Positions 7,230 to 13,407 of a stretch of 22,671 nt of DNA are shown here, piece by piece. Position 1 is the stretch's first letter. Every line of letters begins with the position of its first letter. Source of the stretch: Prevotella sp. UBA1378 (GTDB taxonomy: Bacteria > Bacteroidota > Bacteroidia > Bacteroidales > Bacteroidaceae); the NCBI GenBank assembly GCA_002305505.1, contig DBRC01000005.1, positions 33,064-55,734 of the forward strand, read 5' to 3'. A program made the position numbers and the translations under genes. The notes beneath the pieces were generated by a model. That model was not told the origin of the DNA. It was given only the letters and a program-made list of their open reading frames with translations, and did no database searches.

Positions 7230-8399
7230 ATGAAGAAAAAGATTTGCTTCCTGACAGACTCGCTGTTCACCATCGGAGGTGTGCAACGGGTAACAGCCGT
7301 CATAGCAAAAGCACTGGCAGAGAGCTACGACGTAACCGTGATGACAACAGACGATGCATCGCAGGAAGACCTATCGCTCTACGGACTTAAAGAAGCTGAT
7401 ATTACATACCGTTACTTCAGCTACCCAGCCGTCGGGCGGATAAAAGAGAACTGCTGCAAAATTTACAGTTTCCTTTACAAGAAAGTACTGCCGCAAAACA
7501 AGCTGACGTCGAGCTGGTACGCCTTGAGCTCTTTCCCCGGGGAAAGACGACGGGCACTGGCAGGGGAATTGCAATTGGGAAGCTACGATGTAATCATAGG
7601 CGTACATGCATTCTTCAGTATCCGGCTGGCAACCATTAAAAACCGGTTGAAGGAAGCCCGGACCGTAGGTTGGATCCATAACTCCTTTGATGCACTCCTG
7701 GGAAAAGGATCTGCATATCTGGGGATGGAACTGAAATCACACTACGGACATCAGCTTGCCTTATTAGACACCACCGTTGTCTTATGCAACTCCGACGCAC
7801 GGCTATACGAAAAAGCGTTTGGGTTCAAACCTGTTGTCATCTACAATCCACTGACGCTTGTACCGGGGAAGGCCTCAAAAGGTACATCGCGGAGATTCCT
7901 CGCCGTCGGAAGGTTTGCCCACAAACATAAAGGGTTCGATATACTTATCGAGGCTTTTGCTGCATTCGCAAAAGCAAACAACGAATGGGGATTAGACCTT
8001 GTTGGTGAAGGCCCGGAAGAAACCCTATACAGGGAGCTGATTGCAAAGCACCAACTGGAGGGGAGAGTTCATATCCATCCGTTCACCCACGATATACAAG
8101 CCCACTATTCGGCAGCACAAATTTATGTTTTGAGTTCGAGATGGGAAGGCTTCGGCCTTGTACTTTTAGAGGCTATGGCCCACGGGCTGCCCGTTGTATC
8201 CTCGGACATACCGTCGAGTAGGGAACTGCTGGGCGATTTCGGCTTGTATTTCGAGAATGGGAATACAATGCAACTGGCACGGCGGTTAGAAGAGGCAACA
8301 CAGATTGACTGGAAAAAGAAATCAGACGAGGCACTCCGGATTGCAGGGCGGTTCGGAAAGGAATATATAGTAAAGAAATGGGAAAACCTGATCGGATAA
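7230..8399 (+). CDS. GT4-family glycosyltransferase
   Basis: From ATG 7230 the product is 389 residues. It has the GT-B family 4 pattern: FLTDSLFTIGGVQRVTAV at the N-terminus with the acceptor-domain glycines, GWIHNSFD near 147-154, FLAVGRFAHKHKGFDILIEA (223-242), LVGEGPEE (257-264), and the E-x7-E signature EGFGLVLLE (306-314) followed by AMAHGLPVVSSDIP. No membrane helix is present. The start is fixed by the promoter at 7184-7214; an upstream in-frame start would overlap that promoter. Its stop TAA shares one base with the ATG of the GtrA-like gene, so the two are coupled. It points away from the other glycosyltransferases of the block but likely serves the same glycan (inference). Confidence 0.9.
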   Translation: MKKKICFLTDSLFTIGGVQRVTAVIAKALAESYDVTVMTTDDASQEDLSLYGLKEADITYRYFSYPAVGRIKENCCKIYSFLYKKVLPQNKLTSSWYALSSFPGERRRALAGELQLGSYDVIIGVHAFFSIRLATIKNRLKEARTVGWIHNSFDALLGKGSAYLGMELKSHYGHQLALLDTTVVLCNSDARLYEKAFGFKPVVIYNPLTLVPGKASKGTSRRFLAVGRFAHKHKGFDILIEAFAAFAKANNEWGLDLVGEGPEETLYRELIAKHQLEGRVHIHPFTHDIQAHYSAAQIYVLSSRWEGFGLVLLEAMAHGLPVVSSDIPSSRELLGDFGLYFENGNTMQLARRLEEATQIDWKKKSDEALRIAGRFGKEYIVKKWENLIG

Positions 8400-8809
8400 T
8401 GAACAGGAAAAGCAAAGGGATACGGCAAGAGGCTACGAGGTTCATCATCGTTGGAACCGTGGCCACGGCCATACAATATGGCACATATTACTTGATAATG
8501 AACCGTATCAATGTGTCAGTAGCATGGACTATTGCCTACCTCATTAGCTTCATCTGCAACTTTGTCATGACAACGTACTTCACGTTTCATGTAAAGCCCA
8601 GCAAAAGAAAAGCTGTAGGGTTTACCTTGAGTCATATTGTCAACTGGGCTTTTCAGACCGGTTTCCTCAACCTATTCATCTACATCGGAATGTCGAAGGC
8701 AATCGCTCCCATCCCGATGTACATGATTTGCATGCCGGTAAATTTTATGCTGGTACGCTTCTTCATGAAAAATCAAAAATTAAATCTACCCCGTTTAAAT
8801 ACGAAATAG
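8399..8809 (+). CDS. GtrA-family membrane protein
   Basis: The 136-residue product has four predicted transmembrane segments (about 13-33, 41-63, 75-97 and 104-122) and the GtrA family pattern: RFIIVGTVATAIQYGTYYLI at the first helix and AYLISFICNFVMTTYFTF at the second, with the conserved Asn and Phe of the family. GtrA proteins are thought to flip polyprenyl-phosphate-linked sugars across the inner membrane, typically with a GtrB glycosyltransferase. A GtrB-like gene lies 0.6 kb downstream at 9441 behind a separate promoter. The start is the TAATG overlap with the preceding glycosyltransferase gene; an ATG at 8378 would overlap it by 22 bases and is less likely. The substrate is not visible. 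Confidence 0.88.
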   Translation: MNRKSKGIRQEATRFIIVGTVATAIQYGTYYLIMNRINVSVAWTIAYLISFICNFVMTTYFTFHVKPSKRKAVGFTLSHIVNWAFQTGFLNLFIYIGMSKAIAPIPMYMICMPVNFMLVRFFMKNQKLNLPRLNTK

Positions 8810-8872
8810 CCATGAAGAATAATAAATGATAAATAATGAATCATGGATGCGCGTATTATAAATTAAATTTCG

Positions 8873-8880
8873 TAATTTTG
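8873..8880 (+). promoter_or_regulatory. -7 element for the DUF4199 operon
   Basis: TAATTTTG matches TAnnTTTG and lies 28 bases before ATG 8909. A good -33 TTTG is not visible at 19-20 bases upstream. The preceding gap from 8810 is A+T-rich with the repeated words AATAAATGAT and AATAATGAAT, and holds no clear terminator. Confidence 0.5.
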
Positions 8881-8908
8881 CGCTCAAAATAACTTTGCAA
8901 AGAAAATA

Positions 8909-9454
8909 ATGACTTCAGACGATTATGTACAATTAAAAGCGTTTGCACGCATTGACGGGGTATGGTTGGCAGCCTTATGGACAGCAGGCTTCGCATTTTA
9001 CGTAATGGGTATTACCAACCCCATGCTGCAGATGGCTGCCATCATTACAATTATTGCCACGCCGTTTTTCGTGGCACGGCGGTTGCGTACATTCCGCAAC
9101 AACGTAAGGCAGGGCATCATCTCCTTCCGCCGTAGCTACGCCTATACCATCCTCGTTTTTTTCTATGCGGCGGTATTAGCGGCTTTCGCACAATACATCT
9201 ATTTCGAGTTCCTCGATCAGGGATACCTGATGAGCAAGCTTTCAGAGTTTATTACGTCAGACATAGGCAGTCAGGCTATTAAGGCATACGGCATGAGCGA
9301 CATGATCAACGAAAGCATGGAAGAAATGGCCAGAATGCGGCCGATAGACTATGCCCTTAACATCCTGACGATGAACATAACGGCTGGCCTCATTCTGGGG
9401 TTACCCATTGCAGCCGTAATGCAACAGCCGGCGGCGAATAATGACAAACAATAA
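8909..9454 (+). CDS. DUF4199-family membrane protein
   Basis: This 181-residue protein has four likely transmembrane helices (about 15-33, 38-57, 78-99 and 147-171) and an extended segment between helices 3 and 4 rich in Met and Glu. The layout and the adjacency to a GtrB-type GT2 fit the DUF4199 family common in Bacteroidota; the family has no established function. The start follows the -7 element at 8873. Its last codons overlap the start of the GT2 gene by 14 bases, so the two are probably translated together and may work together. It sits between a GtrA-like and a GtrB-like gene, so a role in polyprenyl-phosphate sugar handling is a reasonable guess only. Confidence 0.78.
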   Translation: MTSDDYVQLKAFARIDGVWLAALWTAGFAFYVMGITNPMLQMAAIITIIATPFFVARRLRTFRNNVRQGIISFRRSYAYTILVFFYAAVLAAFAQYIYFEFLDQGYLMSKLSEFITSDIGSQAIKAYGMSDMINESMEEMARMRPIDYALNILTMNITAGLILGLPIAAVMQQPAANNDKQ

Positions 9455-10439
9455 TCACAACAACATAGAAGTTATGGACATTTCAGTCGTAGTTCCTCTG
9501 TACAATGAGGAAGAATCTCTGCCAGAGCTGTATAGCTGGATAGAGCGTGTAATGAAGGAGAACAATTTCACGTTCGAGGTTATCTTCATAAACGACGGGT
9601 CGACCGACCGCTCATGGGAAGTCATCAACGAGCTGAGCCGCAAATCAGAAAGCGTACGCGCCATCAAGTTCCGCCGCAACTACGGGAAAAGCCCGGCCCT
9701 TTACTGCGGGTTCAAAGAAGCCGAAGGCGACGTCGTCATCACGATGGATGCCGACTTACAAGACTCGCCGGATGAAATCCCCGAACTCTACCGCATGATT
9801 ATGCAGGATGGCTACGACCTTGTTTCCGGCTATAAGCAGAAGCGCTACGACCCCCTATCGAAAACCCTTCCCACCAAGCTTTTCAATGCCACGGCACGTA
9901 AAGTCAGCGGCATTAAGAACCTGCATGATTTCAACTGTGGCTTGAAAGCATACCGCAAGGCTGTGGTAAAGAACATCGAGGTATACGGCGAGATGCACCG
10001 CTATATACCCTATTTAGCTAAGAATGCCGGATTCGACAAAATCGGCGAAAAGGTTGTGCGCCACCAAGCACGCAAATACGGCACTTCCAAGTTCATGGGG
10101 CTTAACCGCTTCATCAACGGCTACCTCGACCTGCTCACCCTTTGGTTCCTTGGCGCGTTCGGCAAGAAGCCGATGCATGTGTTCGGTTTCTTGGGGAGCA
10201 TCATGTTTTTCATCGGGTTTGTTTCCGCATCTATCATCGGCATCGACAAGCTATGGGCCGTAGCCAACGGCATACCGCAACGCCTGGTTACAAACTCCCC
10301 TTACTTTTATATCGCGCTCACGATGATGATAATCGGCACCCAACTGTTTCTCACCGGTTTCCTCGGCGACCTTATCAGCCGCTCATCGTCGAACCGCAAC
10401 GACTATCAAATTGAGGAGGGAATCAGATGCGGAAAATAA
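9441..10439 (+). CDS. GtrB/DPM-like GT2 polyprenyl-phosphate glycosyltransferase
   Basis: The 332-residue product belongs to the GT2 branch that transfers a hexose or related sugar to polyprenyl phosphate (DPM1/GtrB/ArnC type). The catalytic domain begins with ISVVVPLYNEEESLPEL (14-30), has INDGSTDRSWE (50-60), the DAD metal site with LQDSPDEIPEL (103-115), and the late family motif RKYGTSKF (211-218). Two C-terminal transmembrane helices follow (about 245-267 and 288-311), as in GtrB. It would load a sugar on the cytoplasmic face for flipping. ATG 9441 overlaps the DUF4199 gene; Met12 (9474), directly before the catalytic domain, is an alternative start. The 3' end overlaps the DUF6452 gene by 13 bases. 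Sugar identity is unknown. Confidence 0.9.
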   Translation: MTNNNHNNIEVMDISVVVPLYNEEESLPELYSWIERVMKENNFTFEVIFINDGSTDRSWEVINELSRKSESVRAIKFRRNYGKSPALYCGFKEAEGDVVITMDADLQDSPDEIPELYRMIMQDGYDLVSGYKQKRYDPLSKTLPTKLFNATARKVSGIKNLHDFNCGLKAYRKAVVKNIEVYGEMHRYIPYLAKNAGFDKIGEKVVRHQARKYGTSKFMGLNRFINGYLDLLTLWFLGAFGKKPMHVFGFLGSIMFFIGFVSASIIGIDKLWAVANGIPQRLVTNSPYFYIALTMMIIGTQLFLTGFLGDLISRSSSNRNDYQIEEGIRCGK

Positions 10440-10912
10440 TCCCCGTTTTGCTCCTCGGACTGCTTGCAGGCGCTTGTTCATCAATAGACTGCCCTGTACA
10501 GAATGTCGTGGCAACGGTGTACGGACTGTATAAAAGCAACGGTACAGCCGACACGCTCACCGACACGCTTACCATCCTCACCCGGCGCAGCGACGGTACC
10601 GACAGCATCCTGCTCAACAGCAGCGTAGGCACCAAGTCATTCCAGCTGCCCATCAGCTACACCCGCCCCGAAGACACACTGCTGTTCATTGTAAAAAGTG
10701 ACACCGGCAGCGACAGCGACTACGTATACATCAAGAAAGAAAGCCACCCCCACTTCGAGTCGGTAGACTGCAACATCGCCTATTTCCACCAGATAACGAA
10801 TGTCAGATGCGGTTCAAATAACGCCATCGACTCGATAACTATCAATAAAGCATACATAGACTATGACCTGTCGACAGAACATCTGCACATCTATTTCAAG
10901 AATCGCGATTAG
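10427..10912 (+). CDS. DUF6452-family lipoprotein
   Basis: The 161-residue product has a clear lipoprotein signal: basic MRK, hydrophobic stretch and LAGAC with Cys17, so it should be anchored to a membrane facing the periplasm or surface. The mature part is Thr/Ser/Asp-rich and looks β-strand-rich, with Cys residues at positions 22, 115 and 128 that could form disulfides. I assign it to DUF6452 from its features and its usual neighbour DUF6048; the function is unknown. It overlaps the GT2 gene by 13 bases at the start and the DUF6048 gene by 50 bases at the end, the latter in a different frame. Confidence 0.75.
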   Translation: MRKIIPVLLLGLLAGACSSIDCPVQNVVATVYGLYKSNGTADTLTDTLTILTRRSDGTDSILLNSSVGTKSFQLPISYTRPEDTLLFIVKSDTGSDSDYVYIKKESHPHFESVDCNIAYFHQITNVRCGSNNAIDSITINKAYIDYDLSTEHLHIYFKNRD

Positions 10913-11549
10913 CGTAGCCGTGCTGCTGTCATCATCGCCCGTCGCATCGCAAAAGCTGTTCACGATACAAAAGGACAGCATCCCCCTGTTCAAAGGTTTC
11001 GCCGTTTCGTTCAACGCAGTGGGCGCAGTCCGGAAAGCGCTCAGCACTTACGGCGAATACGAGGGGGCGCTGCGCATCAACCTGCACAACCAGTATTTCC
11101 CCATCATAGAACTGGGATACGGCATCGCCGACCACGATGACGAGGTAACAGGCATTTACTATAAAACCCAGGCTCCTTACTTCCGAATCGGCTGCGACCT
11201 GAACCTCCTGAAGAACAAGCATGCCAAGAACCGCTTATACGGTGGGCTCAGATACGCTTTCACGTCTTATAAGGTGAACATTTCGCGGCCTGATGTCCCC
11301 GACCCCGTCTGGCAGTCGGCCAGTGGGTTTTCCCTGAAAGGCGACCGGTGCAACATGCATTGGGCCGAAGCGGTATTCGGTGTCGACGCTTACATCTGGG
11401 GGCCGTTGCATCTGGGATGGGACATTAGGTACAAGCGGCGCATAATACACAAGGATCTGTCCATCGGCACCCCATGGTATGTTCCGGGATACGGTGAAAA
11501 CGGCGATACACGCCTCGGGGCTAACTTCAACATCATCATCGACATTTAA
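10863..11549 (+). CDS. DUF6048-family exported protein, possibly a small outer-membrane barrel
   Basis: The 228-residue product starts with a signal-peptide-like region (hydrophobic about 12-26, then SSPVASQ). The rest alternates short hydrophobic or aromatic strands such as IIELGYGI, LYGGLRYAFTSYK and LGWDIRYKRRI, and ends in NFNIIIDI, a pattern compatible with an outer-membrane β-barrel (inference). It matches what I recall of DUF6048, usually encoded next to DUF6452. No later ATG, GTG or TTG would keep the signal peptide, so the 50-base overlap with the upstream gene appears real. The pair sits in a run with a membrane glycosyltransferase and ApbE, which suggests an envelope role. Confidence 0.72.
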   Translation: MTCRQNICTSISRIAISVAVLLSSSPVASQKLFTIQKDSIPLFKGFAVSFNAVGAVRKALSTYGEYEGALRINLHNQYFPIIELGYGIADHDDEVTGIYYKTQAPYFRIGCDLNLLKNKHAKNRLYGGLRYAFTSYKVNISRPDVPDPVWQSASGFSLKGDRCNMHWAEAVFGVDAYIWGPLHLGWDIRYKRRIIHKDLSIGTPWYVPGYGENGDTRLGANFNIIIDI

Positions 11550-11574
11550 ACAAACTACACTAAAGACAACACAA

Positions 11575-12615
11575 ATGGACGATAAAAAAAGCAAGCGCCT
11601 TATTTGGCAAATCCCCTTCCTGCTGTTCTTAATCGGCGGCACTATGTTCATCATCCGCCAGCAGCGCCCGGTGCCTTATCAGAAAAGCTCGGGCTTTGTT
11701 TTCGGAACGGTGTATAACATCACGTATCAGAGCGAAAAGAACTTGCAAAAAGGCATTGAGGCCGAACTGAAAAAAGTAGACGACGACCTGTCGGTATTCA
11801 ACGACCGGTCCGTCATCTCGCAAATCAACCGCGGCGGGCATCCCGACATCACAGGCACGATGTTTGAAGAAGTATTCAACCTGGCCATGGACATCTCAAA
11901 AGATACCGACGGCGCTTTCGACATCACCGTGGCACCGCTGGTCAATGCATGGGGCTTCGGATTCAAACACGGACAGACACCCGGCAAGCACCAAGTGGAC
12001 AGTCTGAGACAACTGGTAAACTACAGCAGGCTGCAAGTTGTGACGCAACGCGGCACAACCGTTATAAATAAGCCCGACGAACGCATCATGCTTGATTGCT
12101 CGGCCATCGCCAAGGGCTACGGGAGCGATATCGTGGCGCGCTATCTGCAAAAGAACGGGGTAAGGAATTTCATGGTTGAAATCGGCGGCGAGGTAGTAAC
12201 GCGGGGCATCAGTCCGAAACGCGTACCATGGAAAATCGGCGTGACCAAGCCTACGGATGATTCCCTGAATGTGAACCACGAGATACAGACCGTACTGAAC
12301 GTGACCGACAAGGCTATGGCGACAAGCGGCAACTACCGGAACTTCTACTACAAAGGCGGCAAGAGATATGCGCATACCATCGACCCTAAAACGGGCTACC
12401 CCGTACAGCACAGCATCCTCTCTGCCACCGTACTGGCCCAATCGTGTGCAGCAGCAGACGCCTATGCCACTGCCTTCATGGTCATGGGCATCGAAAAAGC
12501 AAAGACGCTGCTGGAACGCCGGCCGGAACTGATGGCTTATTTCATCTACAGCGACCGGAACGGGCAGAACGCCGTATGGTTCTCACCGTCGCTGCGCGAC
12601 AAAATACAAAAGTAA
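11575..12615 (+). CDS. apbE: FAD:protein FMN transferase (ApbE family), membrane-anchored
   Basis: From ATG 11575 the product is 346 residues. ApbE enzymes attach FMN from FAD to a Thr of exported flavoproteins such as RnfG or NqrC. One N-terminal membrane anchor (about 9-27) with no lipobox Cys places the catalytic domain outside the cytoplasm. Family motifs are LSVFNDRSVISQIN (72-85), DCSAIAKGYGSDIV (174-187), EIGGEVVTRG (202-211), HTIDPKTGYP (267-276) and the metal-site region ADAYATAFMVMG (294-305). Length is normal. An in-frame ATG further upstream lies inside the DUF6048 gene and is unlikely. The gene follows DUF6048 by 25 bases and precedes the Crp/Fnr gene by 4. No RnfG/NqrC-type substrate gene is in this window. 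Confidence 0.92.
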   Translation: MDDKKSKRLIWQIPFLLFLIGGTMFIIRQQRPVPYQKSSGFVFGTVYNITYQSEKNLQKGIEAELKKVDDDLSVFNDRSVISQINRGGHPDITGTMFEEVFNLAMDISKDTDGAFDITVAPLVNAWGFGFKHGQTPGKHQVDSLRQLVNYSRLQVVTQRGTTVINKPDERIMLDCSAIAKGYGSDIVARYLQKNGVRNFMVEIGGEVVTRGISPKRVPWKIGVTKPTDDSLNVNHEIQTVLNVTDKAMATSGNYRNFYYKGGKRYAHTIDPKTGYPVQHSILSATVLAQSCAAADAYATAFMVMGIEKAKTLLERRPELMAYFIYSDRNGQNAVWFSPSLRDKIQK

Positions 12616-12619
12616 GGAC

Positions 12620-13291
12620 ATGCCTGCGATACAACTATACGACCAACTGCTGCAATACCCATTGTTCCAGGGAATGAGCCGCACCGACTTAATGCAGGTC
12701 GTTTCGCGTACAAAGTTTAATTTCATCAAGTTCGCACGAGGCAAACGCATCGTGAAAGAGGGTGACAAATGCGACAGTCTCTACTTCCTCATCAGCGGCA
12801 TACTGCAAGCCGAGACACAGCCCGACGACCATAGTTACACATTCGTAGAACAGCTGTCGGCCCCTTATATCATCCAGCCTGAAAGCCTGTTCGGCCTGAA
12901 CCAGCGCTATACAGGCAACTATTGTGCATGGACGGATGTCAGCCTGTTCTCCATAGACAAGAAGGAAGTCATCAACTTATCCGACATGCTGATTGTATTC
13001 AGACTGAACCTCATCAACCTATACGCCGCCCACACACAGCGCATACAACACCAGCCGTGGCGCCGGCAACCGCAAGTCCTCGAACAGCGCATCATACGCT
13101 TCTTCAGCGAGCGGTGCAAATACCCGGCCGGCCCGAAGGAAATCCGTATACTGCGCGGACAACTGGCCGCAGAGCTCAACGACAGCAGTCTTGATATATC
13201 CCGTGCGCTCTGCCGGATGCGCGATGCCGGACTTATCCAGCTGAACAGGGGGCGCATTACAATTCCCGCTTTCGAGAAACTGTTGATGTAG
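12620..13291 (+). CDS. Crp/Fnr-family transcriptional regulator
   Basis: This 223-residue protein has the family's two domains: an N-terminal cyclic-nucleotide-binding-like β-roll (about 12-115; KFARGKRIVKEGDKCDSLYFLISGIL at 37-62 in two stretches) and a C-terminal winged-helix DNA-binding domain (about 150-223; recognition helix near SLDISRALCRMRDAG, 190-204). The Cys residues do not form an FNR-style N-terminal cluster, and the cAMP-binding RxS motif is not evident, so the signal is unknown. It is 4 bases after apbE and ends the run. It may control this operon or act elsewhere. The stop codon lies in a 15-base tandem repeat. Confidence 0.88.
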   Translation: MPAIQLYDQLLQYPLFQGMSRTDLMQVVSRTKFNFIKFARGKRIVKEGDKCDSLYFLISGILQAETQPDDHSYTFVEQLSAPYIIQPESLFGLNQRYTGNYCAWTDVSLFSIDKKEVINLSDMLIVFRLNLINLYAAHTQRIQHQPWRRQPQVLEQRIIRFFSERCKYPAGPKEIRILRGQLAAELNDSSLDISRALCRMRDAGLIQLNRGRITIPAFEKLLM

Positions 13292-13320
13292 AGACTGTTG
13301 ATGTAGAAACTGTCGATATA
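13276..13320 (+). repeat. three imperfect 15-bp tandem repeats spanning the regulator's stop codon
   Basis: Units GAAACTGTTGATGTA, GAGACTGTTGATGTA and GAAACTGTCGATATA lie head to tail, followed by GAAACG. The 15-base period keeps frame, so a TAG occurs at the same place after each unit: 13289-13291 (the real stop), 13304-13306 and 13319-13321. Confidence 0.85.
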
Positions 13321-13377
13321 GAAACGATAATTACGTTAAATTTTACTTATACAATAATGTATAATTGATATTTTTCG

Positions 13378-13385
13378 TAACTTTG
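13378..13385 (+). promoter_or_regulatory. -7 element for the M3 peptidase gene
   Basis: TAACTTTG matches TAnnTTTG, 22 bases before ATG 13408. The upstream 50 bases are very A+T-rich but show no TTTG at the standard spacing. Confidence 0.5.
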
Positions 13386-13407
13386 CAAGCCGATTAGACA
13401 TGTTAGT

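Noticed and set aside
8810..8872. A+T-rich spacer with repeated AATAAATGAT-like words as an RNA gene or attachment site
   Set aside because: No stable hairpin, tRNA-like end or paired direct repeats of useful length can be seen; it looks like an ordinary promoter spacer.
11896..12441. 181-residue open frame antisense to apbE
   Set aside because: The sense frame has all the ApbE motifs; the antisense product resembles no family and has no promoter.
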